This document shows positions 1 through 6,139 of a stretch of DNA of 7,317 nt, one piece after another; positions within the stretch are counted from its first letter, which is position 1; the number at the start of each line of letters is the position of its first letter. The notes below the pieces were generated by a model. It saw only the letters and a program-made list of their open reading frames with translations. It had not been told where the DNA came from and did no database searches. Both the position numbers and the translations under genes were made by a program. The stretch is from Pseudodesulfovibrio sp. (GTDB taxonomy: Bacteria; Desulfobacterota; Desulfovibrionia; Desulfovibrionales; Desulfovibrionaceae): assembly GCA_022712815.1 (NCBI GenBank), contig JAFLJW010000039.1, forward strand, positions 1 through 7,317, written 5' to 3'.

Positions 1-899
1 GAACCTGCGCCGACAATGGTATGAATCTCATCCACAAACAGGATGGCATCCTTGTTGGCCTTGAGTTCAGCCAACACACCCTTCAAGCGCGCCTCGAAAT
101 CGCCGCGATACTTGGTGCCCGCCAGAAGCGAACCCATATCAAGGGCGTAGACTTCGGCTTTCAGGAATTCCTTGGGAACCTTGCCCTCGAAAATCATCAG
201 AGCCAGACCTTCGGCCATGGCAGTCTTGCCGACACCGGGATCGCCCACAAAGATGGGATTGTTCTTGCGACGACGAGACAAAATCTGAACCGTGCGTTCC
301 AGCTCGGAACTTCGCCCGATAAGCGGGTCGATGAAACCTCCTGCGGCGCGATTGGTCAGATTGACCGTATATTCCTCAAGAGGACTTTTCTTGTCGCCGG
401 GACGGGCTTCAAGCGGATTGGGCTGGGGCGCACCATCCCCGGAAAGGCTGTTCCACTCGTCCCCCGCGGACATGCCGTGGGAGATGAATTCCAGAATATC
501 GAGTCTGGAAACATCGTGAGTGCGAAGGAAATAGACCGCGTAAGAGTCTTCCTCATCAAACATGGCAGCCAGCACATCGCCCACTTCGACAATGGACTTT
601 CCCGATGCCTTCTTCTGCCACACGGCGCGTTGCAGGACACGACGGACGCCAAGGGTCTGAATGACCTCGGACTCCGTACCTTCGGGCAATGCTTCCATGT
701 TCTCGACAAAGAATCTGCCAAGCTGGTCGCGGAGCTTTTCCATTTCCGCTCCGCACACTTCCAGAATTTCCTCGCCCTGATCCTCTATGGAGATAGCGTA
801 CAAAAGGTGTTCGAGCGTCAGGAATTCATGATTCCTGCGCTTCACCTCGTTGACTGCTACGGTCAACGCGCTTTCAAGTTCTTTACTGAGCATCGTCAT
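1..899 (-). CDS. clpA: ATP-dependent Clp protease ATP-binding subunit ClpA (N-terminal 299 residues; 3' end outside window)
   Basis: ClpA is the AAA+ unfoldase that docks on ClpP in the cytoplasm and threads substrates into it. Reading leftward from the ATG at 899, the frame stays open to the window edge. It shows the Clp N-domain (about residues 1-145, beginning MTMLSKELE), an acidic and proline-containing linker, then the first AAA+ module: Walker A GDPGVGKT at 219-226, the pore-loop motif GTKYRGDFE at 261-269 and Walker B ILFVDE at 286-291. The second AAA+ domain and the ClpP-binding loop lie beyond position 1; the family is usually about 750 residues. The start is supported by an AAGGTGA ribosome-binding site about 8 bases upstream, inside the end of clpS. 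The adjacent clpS separates this from ClpB, which has a similar first module. Identification is firm; completeness cannot be judged. Confidence 0.96.
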   Translation of the reverse strand, partial: MTMLSKELESALTVAVNEVKRRNHEFLTLEHLLYAISIEDQGEEILEVCGAEMEKLRDQLGRFFVENMEALPEGTESEVIQTLGVRRVLQRAVWQKKASGKSIVEVGDVLAAMFDEEDSYAVYFLRTHDVSRLDILEFISHGMSAGDEWNSLSGDGAPQPNPLEARPGDKKSPLEEYTVNLTNRAAGGFIDPLIGRSSELERTVQILSRRRKNNPIFVGDPGVGKTAMAEGLALMIFEGKVPKEFLKAEVYALDMGSLLAGTKYRGDFEARLKGVLAELKANKDAILFVDEIHTIVGAG

Positions 900-902
900 A
901 TT

Positions 903-1217
903 TTATTCACCTTCCATGCTGCACTTCAACGGGAATCCAGCGGTTTTCGCCAGCCTGTGAACCAGATCAACTTTGGTCTCGGCCACTTCAGCGGTATAAG
1001 TCCCGCACACTCCGTACCCCTGATTGTGTACGGAAAGCATGATCGCCGTGGCCTGAGCCTCATTCCTGCGAAACACCCGCACCAGAACCTCAATCACGAA
1101 GTCCATAGTAGTATAATCGTCATTATGCAGCAGGACCTTATACTTCCGAGGCTCTCTGACTTCACGTTCGTCAAGAAGCTCGGAATCGAATTGGTCACCG
1201 GTAAAAGGGTCACTCAT
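903..1217 (-). CDS. clpS: ATP-dependent Clp protease adaptor ClpS
   Basis: ClpS recognises N-terminal destabilising residues (N-degrons) and delivers such proteins to ClpAP. The 104-residue product has the family's usual length: a flexible polar N-terminus (about 1-24) and a compact core with the signature LLHNDDYTTMDFV at 29-41 and the helix motif MLSVHNQG at 60-67. By known ClpS structures, Asn32, Asp33, Asp34, Met38 and His64 should line the pocket that binds the N-terminal residue and its amino group; all are present, so the adaptor should be functional. The start ATG at 1217 is preceded by GGAG with a rather long 10-base spacing. The stop codon lies 3 bases before the clpA start and the clpA ribosome-binding site is inside the clpS end, which implies translational coupling. 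A promoter candidate is listed at 1260-1288. Confidence 0.96.
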   Translation of the reverse strand: MSDPFTGDQFDSELLDEREVREPRKYKVLLHNDDYTTMDFVIEVLVRVFRRNEAQATAIMLSVHNQGYGVCGTYTAEVAETKVDLVHRLAKTAGFPLKCSMEGE

Positions 1218-1259
1218 AAATGTTCTGCTCCAACAGTCCTCTGTTCGTTCTTACTCATT

Positions 1260-1288
1260 AATATAAATTCCTTTCACTCATCTGTCGA
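1260..1288 (-). promoter_or_regulatory. Candidate sigma70-type promoter for clpS-clpA
   Basis: In the 84-base gap between the CYTH gene and clpS the minus strand has TCGACA (1288-1283), a 17-base spacer and TATATT (1265-1260). Each hexamer matches its consensus at 5 of 6 positions and the spacing is ideal. The predicted transcript start, near 1253, leaves a leader of about 35 bases before the clpS ATG. If correct, clpS-clpA can be transcribed independently of the upstream CYTH gene. Seen by eye only; no experimental support. Confidence 0.5.
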
Positions 1289-1301
1289 GTAAGCAATCCA
1301 A

Positions 1302-1895
1302 TTATTCCCCGACTTCCTTGAAAATAACCGCACGGGCATCGCCATCAAAGACAAAACTTTCATCCGGCCCAAGGCCGTTTGCACGACGATATTCAATATT
1401 GAGGGCGTGATACGTTGCCTTGGATGTCTCCACCTCGCCTAGTCCAAGGACATCGGCACAGGCCGGAACCGTTGCCTCTGTTCCCTCGATTTCAACATAA
1501 TCACCAAATGGCAGATGGTCCAGACAGATCACGCATTCTTTGTGCTTCCATTTCTCCCGCACCTTTTCATAGGCAAAGGCCACGAAAAATCCCACGGCCT
1601 CCAGAGCTGTCCTCATGGTGGCGAAATCCCCCACACTCGTTTCAATTTCCTCGAAAACCTTGAGTACGGATGGCGTAGCAACCTTGGGCGGATGCTTGAC
1701 GGTCAACACCGCCTGCCCCTGTTTTTCGCGAAGCCGCAGCAGGATTCCCGCGTCCCTGAGTGATCGGTCCGGGTAATCAAACACAAGATTGGACTCAAAA
1801 TACTTCCCCAGATTCTCACCTCCGGCATCACTGAGACAGCGGCTCAAATCCGCAAGGTTGACACCAAGATATTTCAATTCACACTCAAGAGCCAT
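1302..1895 (-). CDS. CYTH-domain protein (class IV adenylate cyclase / triphosphate tunnel enzyme family)
   Basis: CYTH proteins fold into a beta-barrel tunnel that binds triphosphates with Mg2+; members include class IV adenylate cyclases (CyaB), thiamine triphosphatase and inorganic triphosphatases. The 197-residue product begins with the diagnostic N-terminal ExExK motif (Glu4, Glu6, Lys8 in ECELK). It continues with basic strands LLRLRE (52-57) and TVKHP (65-69), an acidic FEEIE strand (81-85), CLDHLPFGDYVEIEG (124-138, with Asp126, Glu135 and Glu137 as probable metal ligands) and a late SKATYHALN segment (158-166). These cover the charged residues expected in the tunnel. I chose the ATG at 1895, with GGAG 7 bases upstream; the TTG two codons earlier lies only 1 base from that GGAG and is unlikely. 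It precedes clpS on the same strand but no functional link is evident. The substrate (ATP, thiamine triphosphate or polyphosphate) cannot be told from sequence alone. Confidence 0.88.
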   Translation of the reverse strand: MALECELKYLGVNLADLSRCLSDAGGENLGKYFESNLVFDYPDRSLRDAGILLRLREKQGQAVLTVKHPPKVATPSVLKVFEEIETSVGDFATMRTALEAVGFFVAFAYEKVREKWKHKECVICLDHLPFGDYVEIEGTEATVPACADVLGLGEVETSKATYHALNIEYRRANGLGPDESFVFDGDARAVIFKEVGE

Positions 1896-1923
1896 TGGCA
1901 ATCTCCGATTGAGTTGGTATACG
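1895..1923 (+). promoter_or_regulatory. Candidate promoter for crcB
   Basis: On the plus strand, TTGGCA (1895-1900, 5 of 6 matches to the -35 consensus) is followed by a 17-base spacer and TATACG (1918-1923, 4 of 6 matches). A TG dinucleotide at 1915-1916 sits at the extended -10 position. The expected transcript start is around 1930, which would give an almost leaderless crcB mRNA; this fits the lack of a clear ribosome-binding site before the crcB ATG. Prediction by eye, moderate to low confidence. Confidence 0.35.
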
Positions 1924-1931
1924 GTACCGTA
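1920..1931. repeat. Perfect 12-base palindrome abutting the crcB start codon
   Basis: The sequence TACGGTACCGTA reads identically on both strands and ends one base before the crcB ATG. It overlaps the last part of the candidate -10 element and the predicted transcript start, the position expected for a repressor operator. It lies in the 36-base gap between the divergent CYTH and crcB genes. Its symmetry is directly visible; a regulatory role is inference. Confidence 0.5.
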
Positions 1932-2309
1932 ATGCTGACAAAAATCATCTATCTTTCATTGGGCGGCGCAGCCGGAACCCTGTCCCGCTACTGGTTATCC
2001 GGTGTGGCCCAACGGCTTGCCGGAAGTTCGATCCCCATCGGGACTTTTGCCGTGAACATGCTCGGCTGCCTGCTCTTTGGCACAGTCTGGGGCATTTTCG
2101 AGAACCGGATGCTCCCCGGCAGCGAGATACGTCTGCTGGTGCTCACCGGTTTCATGGGCGCGTTCACCACGTTCTCCACATACATGTTCGAGACCGCCGA
2201 ACTGGTCAAGTACGGACAGATGGCAATGGCACTGCTCAACGTTGTCGGTCAAAGCGTTGCCGGACTGATTTTGGTACTCGCTGGCATCACACTTGGCCGT
2301 CTTCTGTAA
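1932..2309 (+). CDS. crcB: Fluoride ion channel CrcB/FluC
   Basis: CrcB (Fluc) proteins are small inner-membrane channels that dimerise in antiparallel orientation and let fluoride leave the cell. The 125-residue product has the family length and four hydrophobic segments (about 3-24, 36-55, 66-86 and 97-120). It carries the hallmark motifs GGAAGTLSRY (11-20), GTFAVNMLGCLLFG (37-50, with the conserved Asn42) and GFMGAFTTFSTYMFE (73-87), which supplies the Phe and Thr/Ser residues that line the fluoride path. I start it at the ATG at 1932; a TTG 18 bases upstream in frame would add residues MVYGTV with no better ribosome-binding site. It probably forms an operon with the DUF190 gene 21 bases downstream. 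No fluoride riboswitch fold is recognisable upstream. Being a single full-length gene, it probably acts as a homodimer. Confidence 0.95.
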   Translation: MLTKIIYLSLGGAAGTLSRYWLSGVAQRLAGSSIPIGTFAVNMLGCLLFGTVWGIFENRMLPGSEIRLLVLTGFMGAFTTFSTYMFETAELVKYGQMAMALLNVVGQSVAGLILVLAGITLGRLL

Positions 2310-2330
2310 ACACCTCACAGGGGCAATCAC

Positions 2331-2672
2331 ATGAAGCTGCTTGAAAAAGCCGAACGAATTAGAATCTACATGGGAGAGGATGACAAGCACAAAGGCCGTC
2401 CATTGGCCGATGCCATTATCAATGAGGCAAGAAAAACCGGACTTGCCGGAGCCACGATCTTTCGCGGCATGGGCGGATTCGGTGCCAACAGCCGAATTCG
2501 TACCAGCAAGATACTGCGTCTGTCAGAAGACCTGCCGGTCATTATCGAAATAGTCGATCACCCCGACCTCATCGACCAGTTTCTCGACTTCCTCAATGGA
2601 ATGATCACCGAGGGGATGATCACCCGCGAACCGGTAAATGTCATTACTTACCGCCACAATAATGGGAAATAA
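2331..2672 (+). CDS. DUF190 family protein (PII-like fold), partner of CrcB
   Basis: The 113-residue product matches the DUF190 family. It opens with KAERIRIYMGEDDKHKGRPL (6-25), followed by the helix ADAIINEARKTGLAGATIFRG (26-46), the glycine-rich stretch GMGGFG (46-51), a strand DLPVIIEIVD (67-76) and a last helix-strand unit ending NVITYRHNNGK. Known members have a small ferredoxin-like fold related to PII signalling proteins and are often encoded beside crcB; their biochemical role is not established. The gene starts 21 bases after crcB with AGGGG about 8 bases upstream of the ATG, so it is very likely co-transcribed and may modulate fluoride export or sense a ligand. It is cytoplasmic, with no signal peptide or membrane segment. 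Confidence 0.9.
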   Translation: MKLLEKAERIRIYMGEDDKHKGRPLADAIINEARKTGLAGATIFRGMGGFGANSRIRTSKILRLSEDLPVIIEIVDHPDLIDQFLDFLNGMITEGMITREPVNVITYRHNNGK

Positions 2673-2687
2673 TTAACTTCTTTTTTT

Positions 2688-2723
2688 AAAAAATCAGATC
2701 GCATCGTAACAGGAAACCGTTAC
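2688..2723 (-). terminator. Weak terminator-like hairpin at the end of cheB
   Basis: Reading the minus strand, GTAACGGTTTCCTGTTAC (2723-2706) can fold as a 7-pair stem with one bulged T and a TTT loop; the cheB stop codon lies inside the stem. A run of six T follows only after 12 bases (2693-2688), so this is not a canonical intrinsic terminator. The gap between the convergent DUF190 and cheB genes (2673-2719) otherwise holds only an AT-rich stretch with T7A6 at 2681-2693. Confidence 0.3.
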
Positions 2724-3787
2724 CCGCAAGCGCGAACGACCTCTCTCGCAATATTTTGAAGTGGCATGATTTTGTCCACGCCACCCTGCTTGATGGCTTC
2801 CTGCGGCATACCGAAAACAACGCAGGTCTCCTCATCCTGAGCAATTGTATAGGCACCCACATCATGCAATTCCCTCATGCCCTTGGCACCATCGTCGCCC
2901 ATGCCAGTCATGATGGCGGCCACGACATTGGCCCCGCCGTACCTTGCACCGGAGCGGAACAAGACATCCACTGACGGACGATGCCTGGAGACCAGCGGCC
3001 CGGACTTGACCTCCACATAATATCTGGCCCCGCTGCGCTTGAGCAACATATGCTTGTCGCCGGGGGCAATGAGTGCCTGTCCGCGCAGCATGGAATCGCC
3101 ATCCCTGGCTTCCTTGACATCGATGCGGCAAATCGTATTGAGACGATTGGCAAATGCGGCAGTAAAATGCTCGGGCATGTGTTGGACTATGGCAATGGGA
3201 GGACATCCCGGAGGCTGGGCTTCCAGAAAACCCCTGAGAGCCTCGGTTCCACCGGTTGATGCGCCGACCAGACAAATTTTTTCCGTTGTCGTCAATGTTT
3301 GTGGTTTTCCCATAGGTATGATTACATCTGCATCCAACTTCGGGCTGATTTTGACCGGCTTGCTTGCCTTGATGGCCTTGGGCCGGGCCATGGCTGCCGC
3401 CTTGACCTTGTCGATGAGCCGGATGCTCGACTCCTCCAAAAATTTTTTGGTACCCACCTTGGGCTTGTTTATGAATTCAACCGCCCCGTATTCAAGGGCT
3501 TTCAAAGCATTCTGAGTCCCTTTCTCGGCAACGGATGAACAGATCACTACCGGAATAGGATGCTGCTTCATCAGCTTTTGAAGAAAGGTTAACCCGTCCA
3601 TACGCGGCATTTCGATATCCAGCGTAATGACATCCGGCACTTCTTTCTTCATTCGCTCTGCCGCGACATATGGGTCAATGGCCGTTCCCATGACTTCAAT
3701 GCCGGAATCTGATGAGAGAATATCTTCAAGCGTCTGCCGGACTACAGCAGAATCATCGACTATAAGAACACGAATTTTTTTGGGCAT
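2720..3787 (-). CDS. cheB: Chemotaxis protein-glutamate methylesterase CheB
   Basis: CheB removes methyl groups from glutamates of chemoreceptors, and deamidates glutamines in some systems, to allow adaptation; phosphorylation by CheA activates it. The 355-residue product has the full standard layout. The N-terminal receiver domain (about 3-125) has acidic residues Asp11 and Asp12, phosphoacceptor Asp57 in TLDIEMP, Ser84 and Lys108. A variable linker rich in Lys, Ala and Pro spans about 130-168. The methylesterase domain (about 170-353) contains the catalytic triad Ser177 (ASTGG), His203 (QHMP) and Asp299 (MTGMGDDGAKGM). The position before the catalytic Asp is Asp rather than the common Asn. 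The ATG at 3787 has GAGG 7 bases upstream. It follows cheA by 36 bases on the same strand, so both are probably in one transcript. Catalytic residues are complete and activity is expected. Confidence 0.96.
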   Translation of the reverse strand: MPKKIRVLIVDDSAVVRQTLEDILSSDSGIEVMGTAIDPYVAAERMKKEVPDVITLDIEMPRMDGLTFLQKLMKQHPIPVVICSSVAEKGTQNALKALEYGAVEFINKPKVGTKKFLEESSIRLIDKVKAAAMARPKAIKASKPVKISPKLDADVIIPMGKPQTLTTTEKICLVGASTGGTEALRGFLEAQPPGCPPIAIVQHMPEHFTAAFANRLNTICRIDVKEARDGDSMLRGQALIAPGDKHMLLKRSGARYYVEVKSGPLVSRHRPSVDVLFRSGARYGGANVVAAIMTGMGDDGAKGMRELHDVGAYTIAQDEETCVVFGMPQEAIKQGGVDKIMPLQNIAREVVRACG

Positions 3788-3823
3788 TACCTGGCCTCGT
3801 ATACTGATTTCAATTCTCTCAAA

Positions 3824-5992
3824 TTACTGTGCCTCGGCAATAATACGCCGAACGAGACTTGGAACATCCAAAATGAGCGCAATGGAGCCGTCCCCCTTGA
3901 TGGTGGCCCCGGAAAGGCCTTCCACATCCTTGTACACGCGACTCAAACTCTTGATGACCGTTTGATGCTCACCAATGACGGTATCAACCACGATACCAAT
4001 CCTGCTTCCCTCCACCCCGGTGATGACAATCTGCTCAATGGATGGATTCTCGCCTTCGATCCCGAACCACTCACGAAGATGAATATAGGGGACGATCTCG
4101 CCCCGAAGATGCAGTATTCTCTGATTGGAGTCCTCATCGACATCGCTACGGACAAGTTCAACACACTCTTCGACCAACGAGAGCGGAATGACATAAAATC
4201 CATCCTCGACCTGCACCTGCAACCCGTCAATAATCGCAAGCGTGAGCGGCAAACGAATGGTGATGGTCGTCCCCTTGCCGATCTTGGAATCGATCTCAAT
4301 GGTCCCGCGCAGGGAATCAATGGCCCGTTTGACGACATCCATCCCCACACCGCGACCGGAAACACTGGTCACTTTCTCGGCAGTGGAAAAACCGGGTTCA
4401 AAAATCAGCTTGAACAAATCCTTTTCAGACAGTTCCGCTTCCCTGGTAATCAACCCGCGCTCAATAGCTTTTTCGCGGATCACTTCACTGTCCATGCCAT
4501 GCCCGTCATCGGTAATGCGGATCAGAACCTCACCACCGGAATGTTCAGCGGAAAGATGAATCATGCCCTTGGACGACTTGCCATTGGCTACACGCTCCTC
4601 AGGTTGTTCAATACCATGATCAATGCTGTTTCTGAGCAAATGGACCAGAGGGTCACTGAGTCGCTCTATGACGTTCTTGTCCAGTTCGGTATCCGCACCG
4701 CTGGTGGAAAGGCCGATTTCCTTGCTGAGGTCCGCAGATAAATCATGAACCAATCGCTTGAATTTACTGAAGGATGTACCGATAGGAAGCATGCGGATAC
4801 CAAGAGTGGAATCCCTGAGTTCGTCACTAAGACGCTCCAATTCCTCAGCCAGAACCGTCAGGGCTGGATCAGCCCGTTCACTGACAACCTGAGATATCTG
4901 GGCCTGAACTATGACCAACTCACCAACCAAATCCACAAGGAAGTCAAGCTTATCCGCTGCAACACGAATACTGGACAAGGCCTCCTGACGTTTCTTATTC
5001 GCGTCCTGAGCCTTGGCCTCGCTCTGTTTCTTAACAGCCTTTGCGATCTTGGCGGGAGCAATCTTGCCTTCTTCAGCAAGTATCTGACCAAGTGGTTTCT
5101 GTTTTTTCAGGGCAGCCTGAATATCTTCCTCGGTCACATCCCCGCTTTCAATGAGCAGTTCACCAAGCTTCGGAGCTTCCTCGACCTTTGCTTCTGCCAA
5201 TGGAGGAGTGGCAGTTTTCTCGATCTTCTGCTCGGTTCCGGGCGATTCAACTGAGACAGCAACAGGCTCTTTGGCAATACCGGACTCTGAAATATCAACC
5301 TTCAAATCAACATCGATGAAAAATAAAACGTCACGAACGTTGTCCGACTCCACTTCGCTAGCCAGACTCAGCTCCCAGAATACACCTTTTTCCGTGTCTT
5401 CGCCCGGAACATCACCAGGCCGCGTCACAACCTGAAATTCTCCGAGTTTGACCAGCTCCGCAAACATAGATTCCAATTGGGATTCATCGACAACAACACC
5501 GGGCTGGGCCGTTAGGGTAATCTGATAATTATGGAGCTTTGCAGATTCCACCTGAGCAGGTTCTTCAATGATGGATTCGGCCTCTGCCTCATCCTCTTCA
5601 TTTTCGGCATCGCCAGACGCAAAAGCCTTCAATCCAAGAAGGATTTCTTCCATGTCTTCCGGTGCGACAACGTCATCATCCTCGGAATTATCGAGCATGT
5701 TTTTGATATGATCACGGGATTTCAGCGAAAGGATACACAGTTTAGGCGTGACCTGAATGTCACCATTTCGGACCATGTCAAAGACCGTTTCCACCTCATG
5801 AGTAAATTCGGCGATATCTTCAAAGCCGAACATGGACCCCGACCCCTTGATGGTATGCAAGGCTCGAAATATCTGGTTGACCAAGTCCATGTCATCCGGG
5901 GCTTGCTCCAACTCAAGCAGTGCCGCTTCCAACTCGCCCAGAAGGTCATATGCTTCTTCCTTGAATATTTGCCTATTCAGATCATCGGACAT
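3824..5992 (-). CDS. cheA: Chemotaxis histidine kinase CheA, with linker repeats
   Basis: CheA is the autophosphorylating kinase of chemosensory arrays; it passes phosphate to CheY and CheB. The 722-residue product shows, in order: an HPt domain (about 1-105) with phosphorylated His46 in ALHTIKGSGSMFGF; an acidic linker; an alpha/beta module (about 154-235) at the position of the P2 response-regulator docking domain; two 24-residue LGxxL repeats (275-323); the P3 dimerisation helices (about 338-400, including LDFLVDLVGELV); the ATPase domain with the N box around Asn455 (HLLRNSIDHG), G1 DDGHGM (495-500), the F box FEPGFSTA (531-538) and G2 GRGVGMD (546-552); and a CheW-like P5 domain (about 585-722). 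All kinase motifs are intact. I start it at the ATG at 5992, preceded by GAGGAG; an in-frame TTG at 6010 lies upstream of that site and is unlikely. It sits between the receptor and cheB genes. Confidence 0.96.
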   Translation of the reverse strand: MSDDLNRQIFKEEAYDLLGELEAALLELEQAPDDMDLVNQIFRALHTIKGSGSMFGFEDIAEFTHEVETVFDMVRNGDIQVTPKLCILSLKSRDHIKNMLDNSEDDDVVAPEDMEEILLGLKAFASGDAENEEDEAEAESIIEEPAQVESAKLHNYQITLTAQPGVVVDESQLESMFAELVKLGEFQVVTRPGDVPGEDTEKGVFWELSLASEVESDNVRDVLFFIDVDLKVDISESGIAKEPVAVSVESPGTEQKIEKTATPPLAEAKVEEAPKLGELLIESGDVTEEDIQAALKKQKPLGQILAEEGKIAPAKIAKAVKKQSEAKAQDANKKRQEALSSIRVAADKLDFLVDLVGELVIVQAQISQVVSERADPALTVLAEELERLSDELRDSTLGIRMLPIGTSFSKFKRLVHDLSADLSKEIGLSTSGADTELDKNVIERLSDPLVHLLRNSIDHGIEQPEERVANGKSSKGMIHLSAEHSGGEVLIRITDDGHGMDSEVIREKAIERGLITREAELSEKDLFKLIFEPGFSTAEKVTSVSGRGVGMDVVKRAIDSLRGTIEIDSKIGKGTTITIRLPLTLAIIDGLQVQVEDGFYVIPLSLVEECVELVRSDVDEDSNQRILHLRGEIVPYIHLREWFGIEGENPSIEQIVITGVEGSRIGIVVDTVIGEHQTVIKSLSRVYKDVEGLSGATIKGDGSIALILDVPSLVRRIIAEAQ
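5024..5170 (-). other. Tandem MshEN-like repeats within CheA
   Basis: CheA residues 275-298 and 300-323 form two consecutive 24-residue units of the pattern LGxxLxxxGxxxxxxIxxAxxxQ. The first begins KLGELLIESGDVTEED, the second PLGQILAEEGKIAPAK. This pattern is that of the MshEN / type II secretion GspE N-terminal domain, where two such motifs bind cyclic di-GMP. Differences here are a 1-residue gap between units (5 in the published MshEN pattern, from memory) and Lys or Pro in place of the leading Arg. Ligand binding is therefore uncertain. Confidence 0.6.
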
Positions 5993-6100
5993 TCCAGGCA
6001 CTCTCCTCAAAGCTCGTCTGTGCTCATATTTGGACTATGCAAACAGGTCGGTTAACAATTTCACCTCTACTTATTTCAGTATTGCAAACGACAGCACAAA

Positions 6101-6128
6101 TAGCCTATTATAATTTATATTTTGTCAA
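6101..6128 (-). promoter_or_regulatory. AT-rich promoter-like segment upstream of cheA
   Basis: The 147-base gap between the receptor gene and cheA begins with an AT-rich block. On the minus strand it contains a perfect TTGACA (6128-6123) and a perfect TATAAT (6112-6107), but only 10 bases apart, too close to work as a pair; a poor hexamer GCTATT lies at the normal 18-base spacing. The rest of the gap holds two copies of TGCAAAC (plus-strand 6038-6044 and 6083-6089) and the 10-base palindrome TCAAATTTGA (6125-6134). No GC-rich terminator follows the receptor gene, so read-through into cheA is also possible. No convincing sigma28 or sigma54 site was seen. Confidence 0.25.
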
Positions 6129-6139
6129 ATTTGAGAGGA

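Noticed and set aside
356..721. Minus-strand open frame of 121 codons within clpA
   Set aside because: It is out of frame with the ClpA reading frame, which is continuous from 899 to 1 and carries the conserved motifs.
21..1292. Plus-strand open frame of 423 codons opposite clpA and clpS
   Set aside because: It is fully antisense to two genes with clear motifs (Walker A, pore loop, ClpS core), and its translation has no recognisable domain. It arises from codon bias on the opposite strand.
1850..1931. Fluoride riboswitch upstream of crcB
   Set aside because: I looked for the conserved pseudoknot elements of the crcB motif and did not find them. The available non-coding gap is 36 bases, too short for the full motif.
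3962..5254. Two plus-strand open frames (259 and 169 codons) opposite cheA
   Set aside because: They lie antisense to the intact cheA kinase domain and linker and show no protein family features.
5993..6010. Extended cheA start at a TTG (six extra residues, MRRVPG)
   Set aside because: The GAGGAG ribosome-binding site lies downstream of this TTG and upstream of the ATG at 5992. The same reasoning favours the ATGs at 1895 (CYTH) and 1932 (crcB) over upstream TTG codons.
6075..6100. Sigma54-type site (TGTGCT then TTTGCA on the minus strand) upstream of cheA
   Set aside because: The invariant GG of the -24 element is missing, and most other -24 positions do not match.
5993..6139. Small frames such as MSTDEL just before cheA
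   Set aside because: They are very short, lack ribosome-binding sites at good spacing and have no other support.
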